A stretch of 64,000 bases of DNA, from assembly GCA_947496555.1 (NCBI GenBank), contig CANMDH010000019.1, positions 35,536-99,535 of the forward strand, given 5' to 3'. Below, piece after piece: positions 8,254 through 16,379 of the stretch. The position numbers and the translations under genes are program-made. Source of the stretch: an uncultured Aquimarina sp. (lineage in GTDB: Bacteria > Bacteroidota > Bacteroidia > Flavobacteriales > Flavobacteriaceae). The notes below the pieces were generated by a model. That model was not told where the DNA came from, searched no databases, and saw nothing but the letters and a program-made list of their open reading frames with translations. How positions within the stretch are numbered: the stretch's first letter is position 1; the number at the start of each line of letters is the position of its first letter.

Positions 8254-8622
8254 TTAAATAGTTTGTTTTGAGGTTTTAATTGTTCTAACGAAGCTAGAGA
8301 GCATGCGTTCTAATTCTCTTGTATCTTCATAAATTAAATTGAAATTATTTTCAGATATAAAATTTAAATTCTTTCCAATTTCTATTTGCGTTTGTAACTC
8401 AAAAAGTGAACTCATCGCAATATTAAGAAATTTCATGTAATCATTTTTTCCATCTCTTCCATATCCTTCTGCAATATTGCTTGGAATGGATATTGATGCT
8501 CGTCTCATTTGAGATGTAAGCCCATAAATTTCTTCTTGAGGAAAGTTTTTAGTTTCATTATATATTTTTGTCACAAGCATCATAGCCTTTTGCCAAATTT
8601 TTAAATTTCGAAATGTACTCAT
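8254..8622 (-). CDS. four-helix bundle protein, 23S rRNA intervening-sequence (IVP) family, copy 1
   Basis: The 122-residue protein is of the IVP/S23 family, small homopentameric four-helix bundles first seen in rRNA intervening sequences; related proteins serve as Avd accessory factors of diversity-generating retroelements. Diagnostic stretches are FRNLKIWQKAMMLV, TSQMRRASISIPSNIAEGYG and FLNIAMSSLFELQTQIEI. No rRNA gene, reverse transcriptase or variable repeat lies nearby, so its role is unknown. A paralogue about three quarters identical by eye is at 10307-10663. The gene is bounded by an inverted repeat (8231-8246 / 8627-8642) and sits between unrelated housekeeping genes, suggesting a small mobile cassette. 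Confidence 0.93.
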   Translation of the reverse strand: MSTFRNLKIWQKAMMLVTKIYNETKNFPQEEIYGLTSQMRRASISIPSNIAEGYGRDGKNDYMKFLNIAMSSLFELQTQIEIGKNLNFISENNFNLIYEDTRELERMLSSFVRTIKTSKQTI

Positions 8623-8626
8623 AATT

Positions 8627-8642
8627 GCTTTGTGACTTTGAA
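8627..8642. repeat. right inverted repeat flanking IVP gene copy 1
   Basis: This is the partner of 8231-8246, 5 bp upstream of the IVP start codon. The CAAAG-type words continue to 8660 (GAAACTTTGTGAC), close to the stop of the next gene at 8666. Confidence 0.75.
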
Positions 8643-8665
8643 TCTATGAAACTTTGTGACTCTAT

Positions 8666-9181
8666 TTAATTCCAATTCTCATCAAATCCAAGATCGTCAT
8701 ATTCATCCAAATCCATAAAACCTTCTCCAGTTTCTTCTCCTAAATCCAGGGATTCATCAGATTTAAATTCTTTATCAGGAGCGTTATCGGGTATTTGCCC
8801 ATGAACAAACATTACATTTGGGTATTCCATACCACTTTCATATTCTGCGATCTCTGCTAATTCTACCAAAAAGGTCCACATGCTTAAAAAATCGTAGATG
8901 AAAATAAGTTTAGGAGACGCCTCATGTACTACATCTATTAATGTGGTTTCATTCATTAATCGTACAGGCTGATTTCCATCACTCATATCAAACAATGAGA
9001 TTTCCTCGCCCTGGTTCCATTGCTCATCACTAATATAAAACGAAGCCATCTCTGTACCATCAAAACCAAAGGACTGGGTAATAACATTATGAAATTGCTC
9101 AAGTGTGGCTTCTTGTTCGATTTCGATATCTCTGAAAACGTCTTCTTCTGTGTCCAGTATAATTCTGAAACGGTAAATCAT
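8666..9181 (-). CDS. plasmid pRiA4b ORF-3 family protein
   Basis: The 171-residue acidic cytoplasmic protein matches the pRiA4b ORF-3 / IS1096 TnpR-like family: MIYRFRIILDTEEDVFRDIEI, then TLEQFHNVITQSFGFDGTEM, then FYISDEQW. Its C-terminus is strongly acidic (DLGEETGEGFMDLDEYDDLG). The family name is historical; in Bacteroidota these are solitary chromosomal genes and no recombinase activity has been established to my knowledge. A TATCTTTG box lies on the minus strand at 9204-9211, 22 bp before the ATG. Confidence 0.82.
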   Translation of the reverse strand: MIYRFRIILDTEEDVFRDIEIEQEATLEQFHNVITQSFGFDGTEMASFYISDEQWNQGEEISLFDMSDGNQPVRLMNETTLIDVVHEASPKLIFIYDFLSMWTFLVELAEIAEYESGMEYPNVMFVHGQIPDNAPDKEFKSDESLDLGEETGEGFMDLDEYDDLGFDENWN

Positions 9182-9203
9182 TCTTTACTAATTTTTGGAA
9201 CTG

Positions 9204-9211
9204 CAAAGATA
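9204..9211 (-). promoter_or_regulatory. -7 box TATCTTTG of the pRiA4b ORF-3 family gene
   Basis: This is an exact TAnnTTTG match on the minus strand, 22 bp upstream of the start at 9181. No TTG -33 element is evident at the usual distance. Confidence 0.5.
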
Positions 9212-9225
9212 CTATAAATGCATTG

Positions 9226-10242
9226 TTATTTACTAAAACGATGCAATGAAAAAGTCATTGTGCCTAACAAGAAAAAAGCAACAACTTGATGCAAAACCCC
9301 GAGTGTGATCGGTACTCTATATAGTAATGTGAAAATACCTAACAAAAACTGAACGCATACAATAACTAATAATGCATTTATAGCGTTATTTTGGATGGTA
9401 TTCTTTTTGACTTTTTTACTTCGGTACCAGGTAAAAATTATAAGTCCAACTACTATATAGGCTAGATATCGATGCACAAATTGCACTCCGCTTTTTCCTT
9501 CAACAAAGTTTTTAATAACAGGAGATTGTTCTATGTATACCGATTCATGAATTAATGCTCCATCATTCATTAATGGCCAATGATTATGTAGTAAACCTGC
9601 ATCTAATCCGGCCACAAAGGCACCATAAATAATTTGCAATAAAAGTAGTGCCAATCCCCATCTAAGTAAGTTCCTAAATTTAATATCAATTACTTTTTTA
9701 TCTGGATATATTAGATCCAAGGCCACCCAAAGCGTATATGCAAAAGTTATAAAAGCAGCCGTTAAATGCATGGCCAGTCTATAATGACTTACGTCGGGTC
9801 TATCTACGAGCCCGCTCTTTACCATAAACCAACCCAAAAAACCTTGAAAACCACCCATGAGCATCAGGATCAAAGACTTTCTTATGGTAGGTTTAGTAAG
9901 TTGTTTTCGAACTAAGAAGTATACAAAAGGAATTATAAAAACTACACCTATAAATCTTCCGATAACACGATGCAACCATTCCCAGAAATAAATGTCTTTA
10001 AAATCCTCCAGGGTAAATTTGTAATTGATCTTTTGATATTCAGGGTATTGTTTGTATAATTCGAAAGCTTCATTCCACTCGGTTTCGTTTAAAGGAGGAA
10101 TAGTACCTGAGATTAATTTATAATTAGACATAGACAGTCCGGAGTGCGTGAGTCTGGTAATACCGCCAACAACAACCATTATAAAAATTAATGTACATCC
10201 AGTAAGGAGCCAGTAAATTACTTTCTTATTGTCTTTTTTCAT
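9226..10242 (-). CDS. ctaA: heme A synthase (COX15/CtaA family)
   Basis: This enzyme oxidises the C8 methyl of heme O to the formyl group of heme A for aa3-type cytochrome oxidases, in the cytoplasmic membrane. The 338-residue protein has eight hydrophobic helices and the expected paired heme-ligand histidines: WLHRVIGRFIG, HYRLAMHLTAAF, QFVHRYLAYIVVG and LGVLHQVVAFFLLG. VGGITRLTHSGLSM near residues 25-38 is the COX15-type signature, indicating the type seen in Proteobacteria and mitochondria rather than Bacillus CtaA. Cytochrome oxidase genes are not in the window. It is flanked by IVP copy 2 and the pRiA4b gene. Confidence 0.95.
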   Translation of the reverse strand: MKKDNKKVIYWLLTGCTLIFIMVVVGGITRLTHSGLSMSNYKLISGTIPPLNETEWNEAFELYKQYPEYQKINYKFTLEDFKDIYFWEWLHRVIGRFIGVVFIIPFVYFLVRKQLTKPTIRKSLILMLMGGFQGFLGWFMVKSGLVDRPDVSHYRLAMHLTAAFITFAYTLWVALDLIYPDKKVIDIKFRNLLRWGLALLLLQIIYGAFVAGLDAGLLHNHWPLMNDGALIHESVYIEQSPVIKNFVEGKSGVQFVHRYLAYIVVGLIIFTWYRSKKVKKNTIQNNAINALLVIVCVQFLLGIFTLLYRVPITLGVLHQVVAFFLLGTMTFSLHRFSK

Positions 10243-10278
10243 TTTGTTTTGTTAATTAGAATCTGAGACATGGAGCAT

Positions 10279-10291
10279 CTAAGAATCTAAG
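10279..10291. repeat. left inverted repeat flanking IVP gene copy 2
   Basis: CTAAGAATCTAAG is an exact inverted match to CTTAGATTCTTAG at 10720-10732. The two arms bracket the second IVP gene. Confidence 0.8.
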
Positions 10292-10306
10292 AAGAGTATA
10301 GTTTTA

Positions 10307-10663
10307 TTAAGAATCTTTGATTTTTTTGATATAACTAGCTAGCATACGCTCAATTTCTCTAGTATTTTCAAACAAAACATTGAAGTCATTTTCTTGAATA
10401 AAAGAAAGATTCTTTCCTATTTCTAATTGAGTCTGTAATTCGAAAAGTGAACTTATCGCAATATTTAAAAATCTTAAATAATCATTTTTACCTAATCTTC
10501 CATAGCCTTCTGCTATATTACTGGGGATTGAAACTGATGCTCTTCTTATTTGAGAAGTTAAACCATATAACTCTTCTTTAGGAAATGTTTTTGTTTCAAT
10601 ATAAATATTAGTGACCAATTCCATCGATTTTTGCCAAATAATCAAGTTTCTGAATGTACTCAT
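10307..10663 (-). CDS. four-helix bundle protein, 23S rRNA intervening-sequence (IVP) family, copy 2
   Basis: The 118-residue paralogue of 8254-8622 shares MSTFRNL, SIPSNIAEGYGR, GKNDY and SSLFELQTQ, with about three quarters identity by eye. It lies between ctaA and the CCA-adding enzyme gene and is bounded by a perfect 13-bp inverted repeat (10279-10291 / 10720-10732). The right arm overlaps the stop codon of the upstream cca-type gene, so the cassette may have inserted exactly at that gene's end. Its function is unknown; the family fold is a four-helix bundle that oligomerises and can bind nucleic acid. Confidence 0.93.
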   Translation of the reverse strand: MSTFRNLIIWQKSMELVTNIYIETKTFPKEELYGLTSQIRRASVSIPSNIAEGYGRLGKNDYLRFLNIAISSLFELQTQLEIGKNLSFIQENDFNVLFENTREIERMLASYIKKIKDS

Positions 10664-10690
10664 GATTGATTTAGTATTAAATTAAAATTT

Positions 10691-10732
10691 CAAAGATTAT
10701 AACTTTATAGTCTTTGAAACTTAGATTCTTAG
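10691..10732. repeat. right flank of IVP copy 2: palindrome plus inverted repeat arm
   Basis: 10691-10716 is an imperfect 26-bp palindrome (CAAAGATTATAA ... TCTTTG). 10720-10732 (CTTAGATTCTTAG) is the exact inverted partner of 10279-10291 and contains the TAA stop (10729-10731, minus strand) of the CCA-adding enzyme gene. Confidence 0.75.
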
Positions 10733-12153
10733 TTACTTTTTAACCCTAATTCTTTCCCTTTCTCAATCATAAATTGAAAAGCTGCTTCGTGTTCATTAGG
10801 AATTTCACCTTCTAATATTGCTTCTTTGATAGCTTCTTTAATGATCCCAATCTCGCGCGAAGGTTTTATATTAAAAGTCTCCATAATTTCTTCTCCTGTG
10901 ACAGGTGGCTGGAAGTTACGGATATGATCTCGTTCTTCGACCTCGACCATTTTTTGGCGCACGATCTTGAAGTTATTATGGTATTTTTTGAAACGTTTTG
11001 GGTTTTTTGTAGTAATATCGGCCTCACATAGTGTCATTAATTCTTCGATATGCTCCTCTGCATCAAATATCAATCTGCGAACTGCCGAGTCAGTAACCTC
11101 GCTTGCAATTACGATAGGGCGCGAACTCATTAATACCATTTTCTGAACGAATTTCATTTTTTCATTCAATGGCATTTTTAAACGTTTAAACAATTTAAAA
11201 ACCATTTTTGATCCTACAAATTCATGCCCATGAAAAGTCCATCCAACCTTTTTACTAAACTTTTTGGTTGGGGCTTTACCAATATCATGTAGTAATGCAG
11301 CCCATCGTAACCATAGATCATCAGTGTTTTCAGAGATATTGTCCACTACTTCAAGCGTGTGATAAAAATTATCTTTGTGTCGCTGTCCTTCTATTTCATC
11401 AATTCCTTTTAAGGCTATCAATTCTGGTAAAATAAAGTCTAAAATACCTGTTTTTTCTAACAATTTAAAACCAATCGAAGGTCGTTCACTTAATAGGATT
11501 TTATTTAGTTCGTCTACAATACGTTCTTTGGTGATGATTTTTATTCGGTCTTTATTTCTGGTAATTGCGTTCAATGATTCTTTTTCAATCTTAAAACCAA
11601 GTTGTGTTGCAAAACGAATGGCTCGCATCATTCGTAAGGGATCGTCAGAATATGTGATATCTGGATCCAACGGAGTACGAATAATCTTTGATTTTAAATC
11701 TTCGAAACCTTCAAAAGGGTCCAATAATTCTCCAAAATTTTCTTTGGATAAACTAAGTGCTAAGGCATTTATCGTAAAATCACGGCGGTTTTGGTCATCC
11801 TCAAGAGTTCCGTTTTCAACAACCGGATTACGACTATCTTCAGAATAAGACTCTTTTCTGGCACCAACAAATTCAACTTCGATGTCATCTGTTTTTAACA
11901 TCGCGGTGCCATACGTTTTAAAAACCTGAACCTTTGGATTATTAGGTAGAAGTTTAGAAACCTCCCGCGCTAATTTAATACCACTTCCAATAGTAACGAT
12001 ATCAATATCTTTTGCGGTTCCTCTTTGTAACATATAATCCCTTACAAATCCCCCAATCACGTAACTTTCTAAGTTTAGATTTATTGAAGCTTTGCTTATA
12101 GTTTCAAAAATTGAGTGTTTTAAGGCTTGTTTGTAATTCTTAGCTTCCGACAT
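10729..12153 (-). CDS. cca: CCA tRNA nucleotidyltransferase with HD domain
   Basis: The 474-residue class II nucleotidyltransferase adds or repairs the 3' CCA of tRNAs. YVIGGFVRDYMLQRG (about 32-46) holds the GGxVRD nucleotide-binding motif, KDIDIVTIG the catalytic DxD, and DQNRRDFTINALAL and DPLRMMRAIRFATQLGF the RRDxxxNA and neck motifs. An HD phosphohydrolase domain follows (RWAALLHDIGKAP, about 285-300), as in bacterial CCA enzymes with 2',3'-phosphatase activity. It is 8 bp downstream of the TsaC gene and probably cotranscribed, pairing two tRNA-maturation functions. Its stop codon lies inside the inverted repeat of IVP copy 2. Confidence 0.95.
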   Translation of the reverse strand: MSEAKNYKQALKHSIFETISKASINLNLESYVIGGFVRDYMLQRGTAKDIDIVTIGSGIKLAREVSKLLPNNPKVQVFKTYGTAMLKTDDIEVEFVGARKESYSEDSRNPVVENGTLEDDQNRRDFTINALALSLSKENFGELLDPFEGFEDLKSKIIRTPLDPDITYSDDPLRMMRAIRFATQLGFKIEKESLNAITRNKDRIKIITKERIVDELNKILLSERPSIGFKLLEKTGILDFILPELIALKGIDEIEGQRHKDNFYHTLEVVDNISENTDDLWLRWAALLHDIGKAPTKKFSKKVGWTFHGHEFVGSKMVFKLFKRLKMPLNEKMKFVQKMVLMSSRPIVIASEVTDSAVRRLIFDAEEHIEELMTLCEADITTKNPKRFKKYHNNFKIVRQKMVEVEERDHIRNFQPPVTGEEIMETFNIKPSREIGIIKEAIKEAILEGEIPNEHEAAFQFMIEKGKELGLKSN

Positions 12154-12161
12154 GTATCAAT

Positions 12162-12731
12162 TTACTTCCTGATAATTTTTACGGTGCTGTCATTTCCGAT
12201 TTTAATGATCGAAGAAGGTCTTGCACCTTTTTTTTGCAAAGGCAAATTTACAACATAGTCAACGCCTTCCAAAACGGCTTTAGATATTTCTTTGAAGTTT
12301 TTTGGTGTTGGCATTCCACTTATATTCGCCGAAGTAGAAATAATAGGCCTTTTGAACTTTCGAATTAACTTTCCACAAAAAGGATCTCTGGCTACTCGTA
12401 TTGCTAATGTATTATCATCTGCAATAATGTTTTCGGCAACACGCAAAGGTCTATCATAGATAATGGTAGTTGGTTTTGCGGCGTATTTCAAAATATCGTA
12501 AGCAACCTCTGGTACTTCTTCGACATATTGTTGTAGCATCTTAAAATCACTAACGAGACAGATCATCGACTTGCTTTCCTCTCGATTTTTTAAAGCAAAT
12601 ATCTTATCTATAGCCTCTGCATTGGTTGCGTCACAGCCAATACCCCAAACGGTATCTGTGGGATATAATATCGTACCTCCTTTTTTTAAGACTGAAATTG
12701 CTTTTTCGATTTCTATGTTTTGATCTGCCAT
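12162..12731 (-). CDS. tsaC: L-threonylcarbamoyladenylate synthase (TsaC/YrdC/Sua5 family)
   Basis: This makes threonylcarbamoyl-AMP from threonine, bicarbonate and ATP, the first step of t6A37 modification of ANN-decoding tRNAs. The 189-residue protein is the short single-domain form. GGTILYPTDTVWGIGCDATN (about 18-37) is the family signature, and PIISTSANISG (about 140-150) completes the active site; the ending KKGARPSSIIKIG is also typical. The ATG is at 12729-12731. It is first in a probable two-gene operon with the CCA-adding enzyme, and divergent from the GT4 gene with about 70 bp between. Confidence 0.94.
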   Translation of the reverse strand: MADQNIEIEKAISVLKKGGTILYPTDTVWGIGCDATNAEAIDKIFALKNREESKSMICLVSDFKMLQQYVEEVPEVAYDILKYAAKPTTIIYDRPLRVAENIIADDNTLAIRVARDPFCGKLIRKFKRPIISTSANISGMPTPKNFKEISKAVLEGVDYVVNLPLQKKGARPSSIIKIGNDSTVKIIRK

Positions 12732-12771
12732 TAATTGATTTTTTTATTTTTAGGATGCTTCAAAATTACTA

Positions 12772-12779
12772 TATATTTG
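12772..12779 (+). promoter_or_regulatory. -7 box TATATTTG of the GT4 gene
   Basis: Exact TAnnTTTG match 23 bp before the ATG at 12803. No convincing TTG at the -33 position. Confidence 0.5.
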
Positions 12780-12802
12780 CCAATGTATCCGTATCTTAAT
12801 TT

Positions 12803-13912
12803 ATGAAGGTTTTACATATATCCGGTGCCCGTAGTTGGGGCGGTAACGAACAGCAACTATTATACTTGATTGAGGAGTTGAAAAAATACAATGTTGTTCA
12901 ATCTTTATTTTGTTATGAAAATACTCCCTTATTTGATGTCGTTAATACTTTGGGTATAAATATTATTGCTATTCCTTTTGTTAAGCCTTATAAGAAACCA
13001 TATAGAAAATACCTAAAAAAAGCTGTAGTAGATCATAAATTTGATCTTTTGCATTTACATACTAGCGATTCTGTTACAGGATATGTAGTAAGCGATCTTT
13101 TAGAGAATTTGAAAACAAAGACGGTTTTTTCTAAAAAAGGAATCAGCAGAAAGGTAAGTCTATTAAGTAAGTATAAATACAATTATAAAAATATTTATAA
13201 GATTTTATGCGTTTCCAAAGTTGTATTTGATCATTTTGAAGATGTTCTTTATAAGAAAAATCATAACAAGTTATGTGTTGTTTATGATGGAGTAAAAGTA
13301 GAGGATGAGCCGGTACGATCTGTTATTGATATTAGAGAAGAGCTGAATGTATCTAAAGAAATCAAACTAATTGGGAACATAGCTAATCATACAAAAGCCA
13401 AAGATCTTAAAACGCTTATTAAGACATTAAATATTCTTGTTAATAAAAAGAAATTAAAAGATGTGCGTTTGGTTCAGGTTGGCGAGTTTTCTAAGCGAAC
13501 TCAAGAACTTAAAGATATGGTTTCTGAAATGAAGTTAGAAGAGTATATCGATTTTGTTGGCTTTAGAAAAAACGCATCATCTTTCTTGCCTCAGTTTGAT
13601 ATATATTTGATGACATCAGAGCGTGAAGGAGGACCTACAACCGTCTTGGAAGCGTTATATAAAAAGGTGCCGGTGGTTTCTACTCATGTTGGGGTTGTTA
13701 GTGAAGCAATTAAAGACGGAGAAAATGGTTTTGTAACTGCTGTTGGCGATTACGAATCTCTTGCTCATAAACTTGAGATTCTGCTTAAAGATGATACCTT
13801 AAGAAACTCTTTTTCCAAACTCTCTTACGAGAAATTCATCAATTTGTATACCGCAGAAAAATTAGGAGAAAACACTTTCAAAGTTTATAAAGAAGTTTTG
13901 GGACTAGTCTAA
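12803..13912 (+). CDS. glycosyltransferase family 4 protein (surface glycan/LPS)
   Basis: The 369-residue GT-B glycosyltransferase probably acts at the inner face of the cytoplasmic membrane. The N-terminal KVLHISGARSWGGNEQQLLYL contains the GGxE-type acceptor loop. The C-terminal lobe has VYDGVKV, then LIGNIANHTKAKDLKTLI, and the GT4 sugar-nucleotide motif SEREGGPTTVLEALYKKVPVV (E-x7-E spacing), followed by VGVVSEAIKDGENGFVT. The donor and acceptor are unknown. It opens a five-gene glycan cluster and converges with the next GT2 gene, overlapping it by 4 bp at the 3' ends. Confidence 0.92.
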   Translation: MKVLHISGARSWGGNEQQLLYLIEELKKYNVVQSLFCYENTPLFDVVNTLGINIIAIPFVKPYKKPYRKYLKKAVVDHKFDLLHLHTSDSVTGYVVSDLLENLKTKTVFSKKGISRKVSLLSKYKYNYKNIYKILCVSKVVFDHFEDVLYKKNHNKLCVVYDGVKVEDEPVRSVIDIREELNVSKEIKLIGNIANHTKAKDLKTLIKTLNILVNKKKLKDVRLVQVGEFSKRTQELKDMVSEMKLEEYIDFVGFRKNASSFLPQFDIYLMTSEREGGPTTVLEALYKKVPVVSTHVGVVSEAIKDGENGFVTAVGDYESLAHKLEILLKDDTLRNSFSKLSYEKFINLYTAEKLGENTFKVYKEVLGLV

Positions 13913-14703
13913 AGATATTGATCCACTCCTTTTTCAATGTAAGTAACTTTCTTTTCTGTTGTTTCCTTCTCGATTAACTCATTAATTTGAATATGGCTTT
14001 TATCTTGTTCAGGATGATAAATGTGATACACGATGCCTTTAAATTTTAGTCTTTTACCTTTAATACCAATATTAATTAAGCGTTGAATCATTTCACTATC
14101 ATCAATACCCCAGCCAGTTAGTGATTCATTAAAACCATTCACTTTTAAAAAGTCTTTGCGCCAAAAAGACATATTGCACCCTCTTAATTTGGGTGATCGT
14201 TTATCTTCTTTTTTATACCTATTGGCCAAAAAAGGGATTCTCAATGTTCTCCCTCTTTTTTTAATACCTTTTGAAAAGAAATGAAAATTTGTTTGTTTCT
14301 TCTCAAAAAGTGCCTGTAAATAATCTTCCTGAATATTTACGCGACTTCCATATAAGAAAATACCCTTTTCTGCCAAAGAAAGATGGTCCTTAACGAAATC
14401 TTTATGCATTATAATATCACCATCAATTTCAATAATATATTCATATTTGGCACTGGCTATTGCCTTGTTCATTATGGCTGGCTTTTGATTTTTATTATCT
14501 TCATGCCATATATGGTACAAGGGTACAGGAAAGTCTTTTTGCATTTTCTTAATCAGTATAGTAGTGTCCTCTCGAGAGCCATCATCTGCTATGATTACTT
14601 CATCAGGTAAGTGAGTTTGGTTTTTTATACTTAAAAGTAATAGTTCCAAGGCTTCGGGCCAATTATATGTAGGAGTGACCAAAGAGCATTTAGGATATGT
14701 CAT
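13909..14703 (-). CDS. glycosyltransferase family 2 protein
   Basis: The 264-residue GT-A enzyme begins KCSLVTPTYNWPEALELLLL, continues with IIADDGSREDT and the metal-binding YIIEIDGDII (DxD), and has GCNMSFWRKDFLKVNGFNE and GWGIDDSEMIQRL. The GWGxDDxE motif is typical of family 2 enzymes with an N-terminal domain like glycosyltransferase domain 2 plus a C-terminal galactosyltransferase-like segment (as in chondroitin/LPS synthases). It is probably soluble or peripheral, with no transmembrane helices. It is convergent with the GT4 gene and divergent from the Kdo-kinase-like gene. Specificity is unknown. Confidence 0.92.
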   Translation of the reverse strand: MTYPKCSLVTPTYNWPEALELLLLSIKNQTHLPDEVIIADDGSREDTTILIKKMQKDFPVPLYHIWHEDNKNQKPAIMNKAIASAKYEYIIEIDGDIIMHKDFVKDHLSLAEKGIFLYGSRVNIQEDYLQALFEKKQTNFHFFSKGIKKRGRTLRIPFLANRYKKEDKRSPKLRGCNMSFWRKDFLKVNGFNESLTGWGIDDSEMIQRLINIGIKGKRLKFKGIVYHIYHPEQDKSHIQINELIEKETTEKKVTYIEKGVDQYL

Positions 14704-14766
14704 GGTTTAGAATAATTTATTTTGCAAAGTAACACATTTCAATTAAAGATTTTTTAGAAAATGCTC

Positions 14767-14798
14767 TTGTTTTACAAAATCTTAAATACCTACCTTTG
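14767..14798 (+). promoter_or_regulatory. Bacteroidota-type promoter of the LPS-kinase-like gene
   Basis: TTG at 14767-14769 is separated by 21 bp from TACCTTTG at 14791-14798, matching the -33 TTG / -7 TAnnTTTG layout. The box ends 17 bp before the ATG at 14816. Confidence 0.65.
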
Positions 14799-14815
14799 CC
14801 CATATTTTTATTCAT

Positions 14816-15595
14816 ATGCCAAACCGATTTATACTTCACCCTTCATACGGATCTTTAGAGTCAGAAGTTAAAAAAGCGATCAATAATTTTGAAAATTATT
14901 CAGAAATCCTGGGAGCCGCAGAACGTAATGTGATTAAAATTGTAGAAATTGGTGATAAAAAATACACGATCAAATCTTTTAAAGTTCCTAATTTTATTAA
15001 TCAGGTAGCTTACCGTTTCTTTAGAAAATCAAAAGCAGAAAGATCCTATAACTATGCTAATAAGCTGTTGAATCTTGAGATTAAAACCCCATTTCCTGTT
15101 GCCTACGATTTGTATACTACTTCACTTCTGTTCAAACGAAGTTATTATGTAAGTGAATTGCTAGAATATGATCTTACCTACCGCGAGTTGGTACATGAAC
15201 CCGATTATCCGGACCACGAAAATATTTTAAGAGCTTTTACAAGGTTTACCTATGACCTTCATCAAAAAGGAGTATTGTTTTTAGATCATTCGCCTGGAAA
15301 TACATTAATTGTTAAGAAGGATTCTGGGTATGATTTTTATTTGGTTGATCTTAATAGGATGCAGTTTGGAAATCTTGATTTTGAAACTCGGATTCGTAAT
15401 TTTTCAAGGCTTACTCCTAAAAAGGAAATGGTGGCAGTAATGTCTAACGAATATGCAAAGTTAACGGGTGAAGACGAATCTATAATTTTTGAAAAAATGT
15501 GGAGCCTTACAGAGGCTTTTCAGAAGAAATATCACGGTAAAATAGCACTTAAAAAGAAAATCTTCTTTTGGAGGAAAAAATATCGAGATGCTTAG
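14816..15595 (+). CDS. lipopolysaccharide (Kdo/InaA-type) kinase family protein
   Basis: The 259-residue protein has a kinase-like fold of the KdkA/InaA/WaaP group, which phosphorylates Kdo or core sugars of lipid A-core. Visible are YTIKSFKVPN (beta-3 Lys), the hinge YYVSELLEYDLTY, the catalytic loop VLFLDHSPGNTLIV (DHSPGN) and FYLVDLNRMQFG (metal-binding Asp). The protein is cytoplasmic. Position inside the glycosyltransferase cluster supports a role in LPS core decoration. The 3' end converges with the next GT2 gene 4 bp away. Substrate assignment is by family only. Confidence 0.88.
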   Translation: MPNRFILHPSYGSLESEVKKAINNFENYSEILGAAERNVIKIVEIGDKKYTIKSFKVPNFINQVAYRFFRKSKAERSYNYANKLLNLEIKTPFPVAYDLYTTSLLFKRSYYVSELLEYDLTYRELVHEPDYPDHENILRAFTRFTYDLHQKGVLFLDHSPGNTLIVKKDSGYDFYLVDLNRMQFGNLDFETRIRNFSRLTPKKEMVAVMSNEYAKLTGEDESIIFEKMWSLTEAFQKKYHGKIALKKKIFFWRKKYRDA

Positions 15596-15599
15596 TGAT

Positions 15600-16379
15600 T
15601 TACATTCGGTTTCTGCGTAATAACCATAACTTTACATATCGCATAAAAACAGCATAACACTGTAAAAATCCAATCACCAGTCCGGGGACCCCATCTCTGA
15701 AACCACTCTGAATGATATAATGTTTAAAAAAACCCCAAAAAGGTTTAATCACAAAATGGTACGGAGTTAATTTTCCTGTTTTTCTATTATAATCTTCGGC
15801 TTGCCAGGTTGCATACTTGTTTAATTTGCTGATGTACGCATCGAATGTAGTATAGGTATTATGATAAAATTTGTTTTGTAGCATTCCAACTTTACCTTCG
15901 GTAACAATTTCTTCATGTACATGTCTGTTGTCGTATTTGCATTTGTCTCTATGAAACAAACGAATAACTTTGTCGTTTCTCCAACCACTATAGTGTATTC
16001 TTTCTCCCATAAAATGGTTCATGCGTTTGATCCAATAAGCAACATGATTATCTTTTTCTGGACTTTTTAGGACTGCTAGTATTTCTTCTTTAAGCTCGGG
16101 AGTAACTCTTTCGTCTGCGTCCACTAGTAAAATCCATTCGTGATTGGCTTGCGGAATGGCCCAATTTTTTTGGGTTGATGGATAGTCAAATTCTCGTTGT
16201 ATAATAAAATCTGTATATTCTTTTGCAATCTCTACTGTGCGATCAGTGCTAAACGAATCAACGACCATAATTTCATCTGCAAAAGAAACCGATTCTAACA
16301 CCCCTTTCATATTGTGTTCTTCATTATAGCAGGGGATAATGGCTGTTACTTTTTTTCTATGTACTTCGTTTTTTTCTAT
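15600..16379 (-). CDS. glycosyltransferase family 2 protein (LPS core beta-glucosyltransferase WaaE/KdtX-like), probable AUA start
   Basis: This GT-A enzyme has the WaaE/KdtX layout: VTAIIPCYNEEHNMKGVLES, MVVDSFSTDRTVEIAKEY, STQKNWAIPQANHEWILLVD with DADERVT (DxD), and SGWRNDKVIRLFHRDKCKY. The first ATG (16308-16310) would delete the essential VTAIIPCYNEE strand. Reading upstream in frame, the fold is intact back to about 16349, and the stop TAA of the preceding gene is at 16404-16406. No ATG, GTG or TTG is in frame between them. The best initiator is ATA at 16377-16379, giving IEKNEVHRKKVTAIIP. The alternatives are a truncated protein from 16310, or a base error. It follows the GT9 gene by ~25 bp in the same operon. 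Confidence 0.85.
   Translation of the reverse strand: MEKNEVHRKKVTAIIPCYNEEHNMKGVLESVSFADEIMVVDSFSTDRTVEIAKEYTDFIIQREFDYPSTQKNWAIPQANHEWILLVDADERVTPELKEEILAVLKSPEKDNHVAYWIKRMNHFMGERIHYSGWRNDKVIRLFHRDKCKYDNRHVHEEIVTEGKVGMLQNKFYHNTYTTFDAYISKLNKYATWQAEDYNRKTGKLTPYHFVIKPFWGFFKHYIIQSGFRDGVPGLVIGFLQCYAVFMRYVKLWLLRRNRM

Noticed and set aside
8254-10663. IVP genes as Avd components of a diversity-generating retroelement
   Set aside because: No reverse transcriptase, template repeat or variable repeat is present in the window.
11375-11848. 157-codon plus-strand frame
   Set aside because: It lies entirely antisense to the well-conserved CCA-adding enzyme and has low-complexity Ser/Ile composition typical of a shadow frame.
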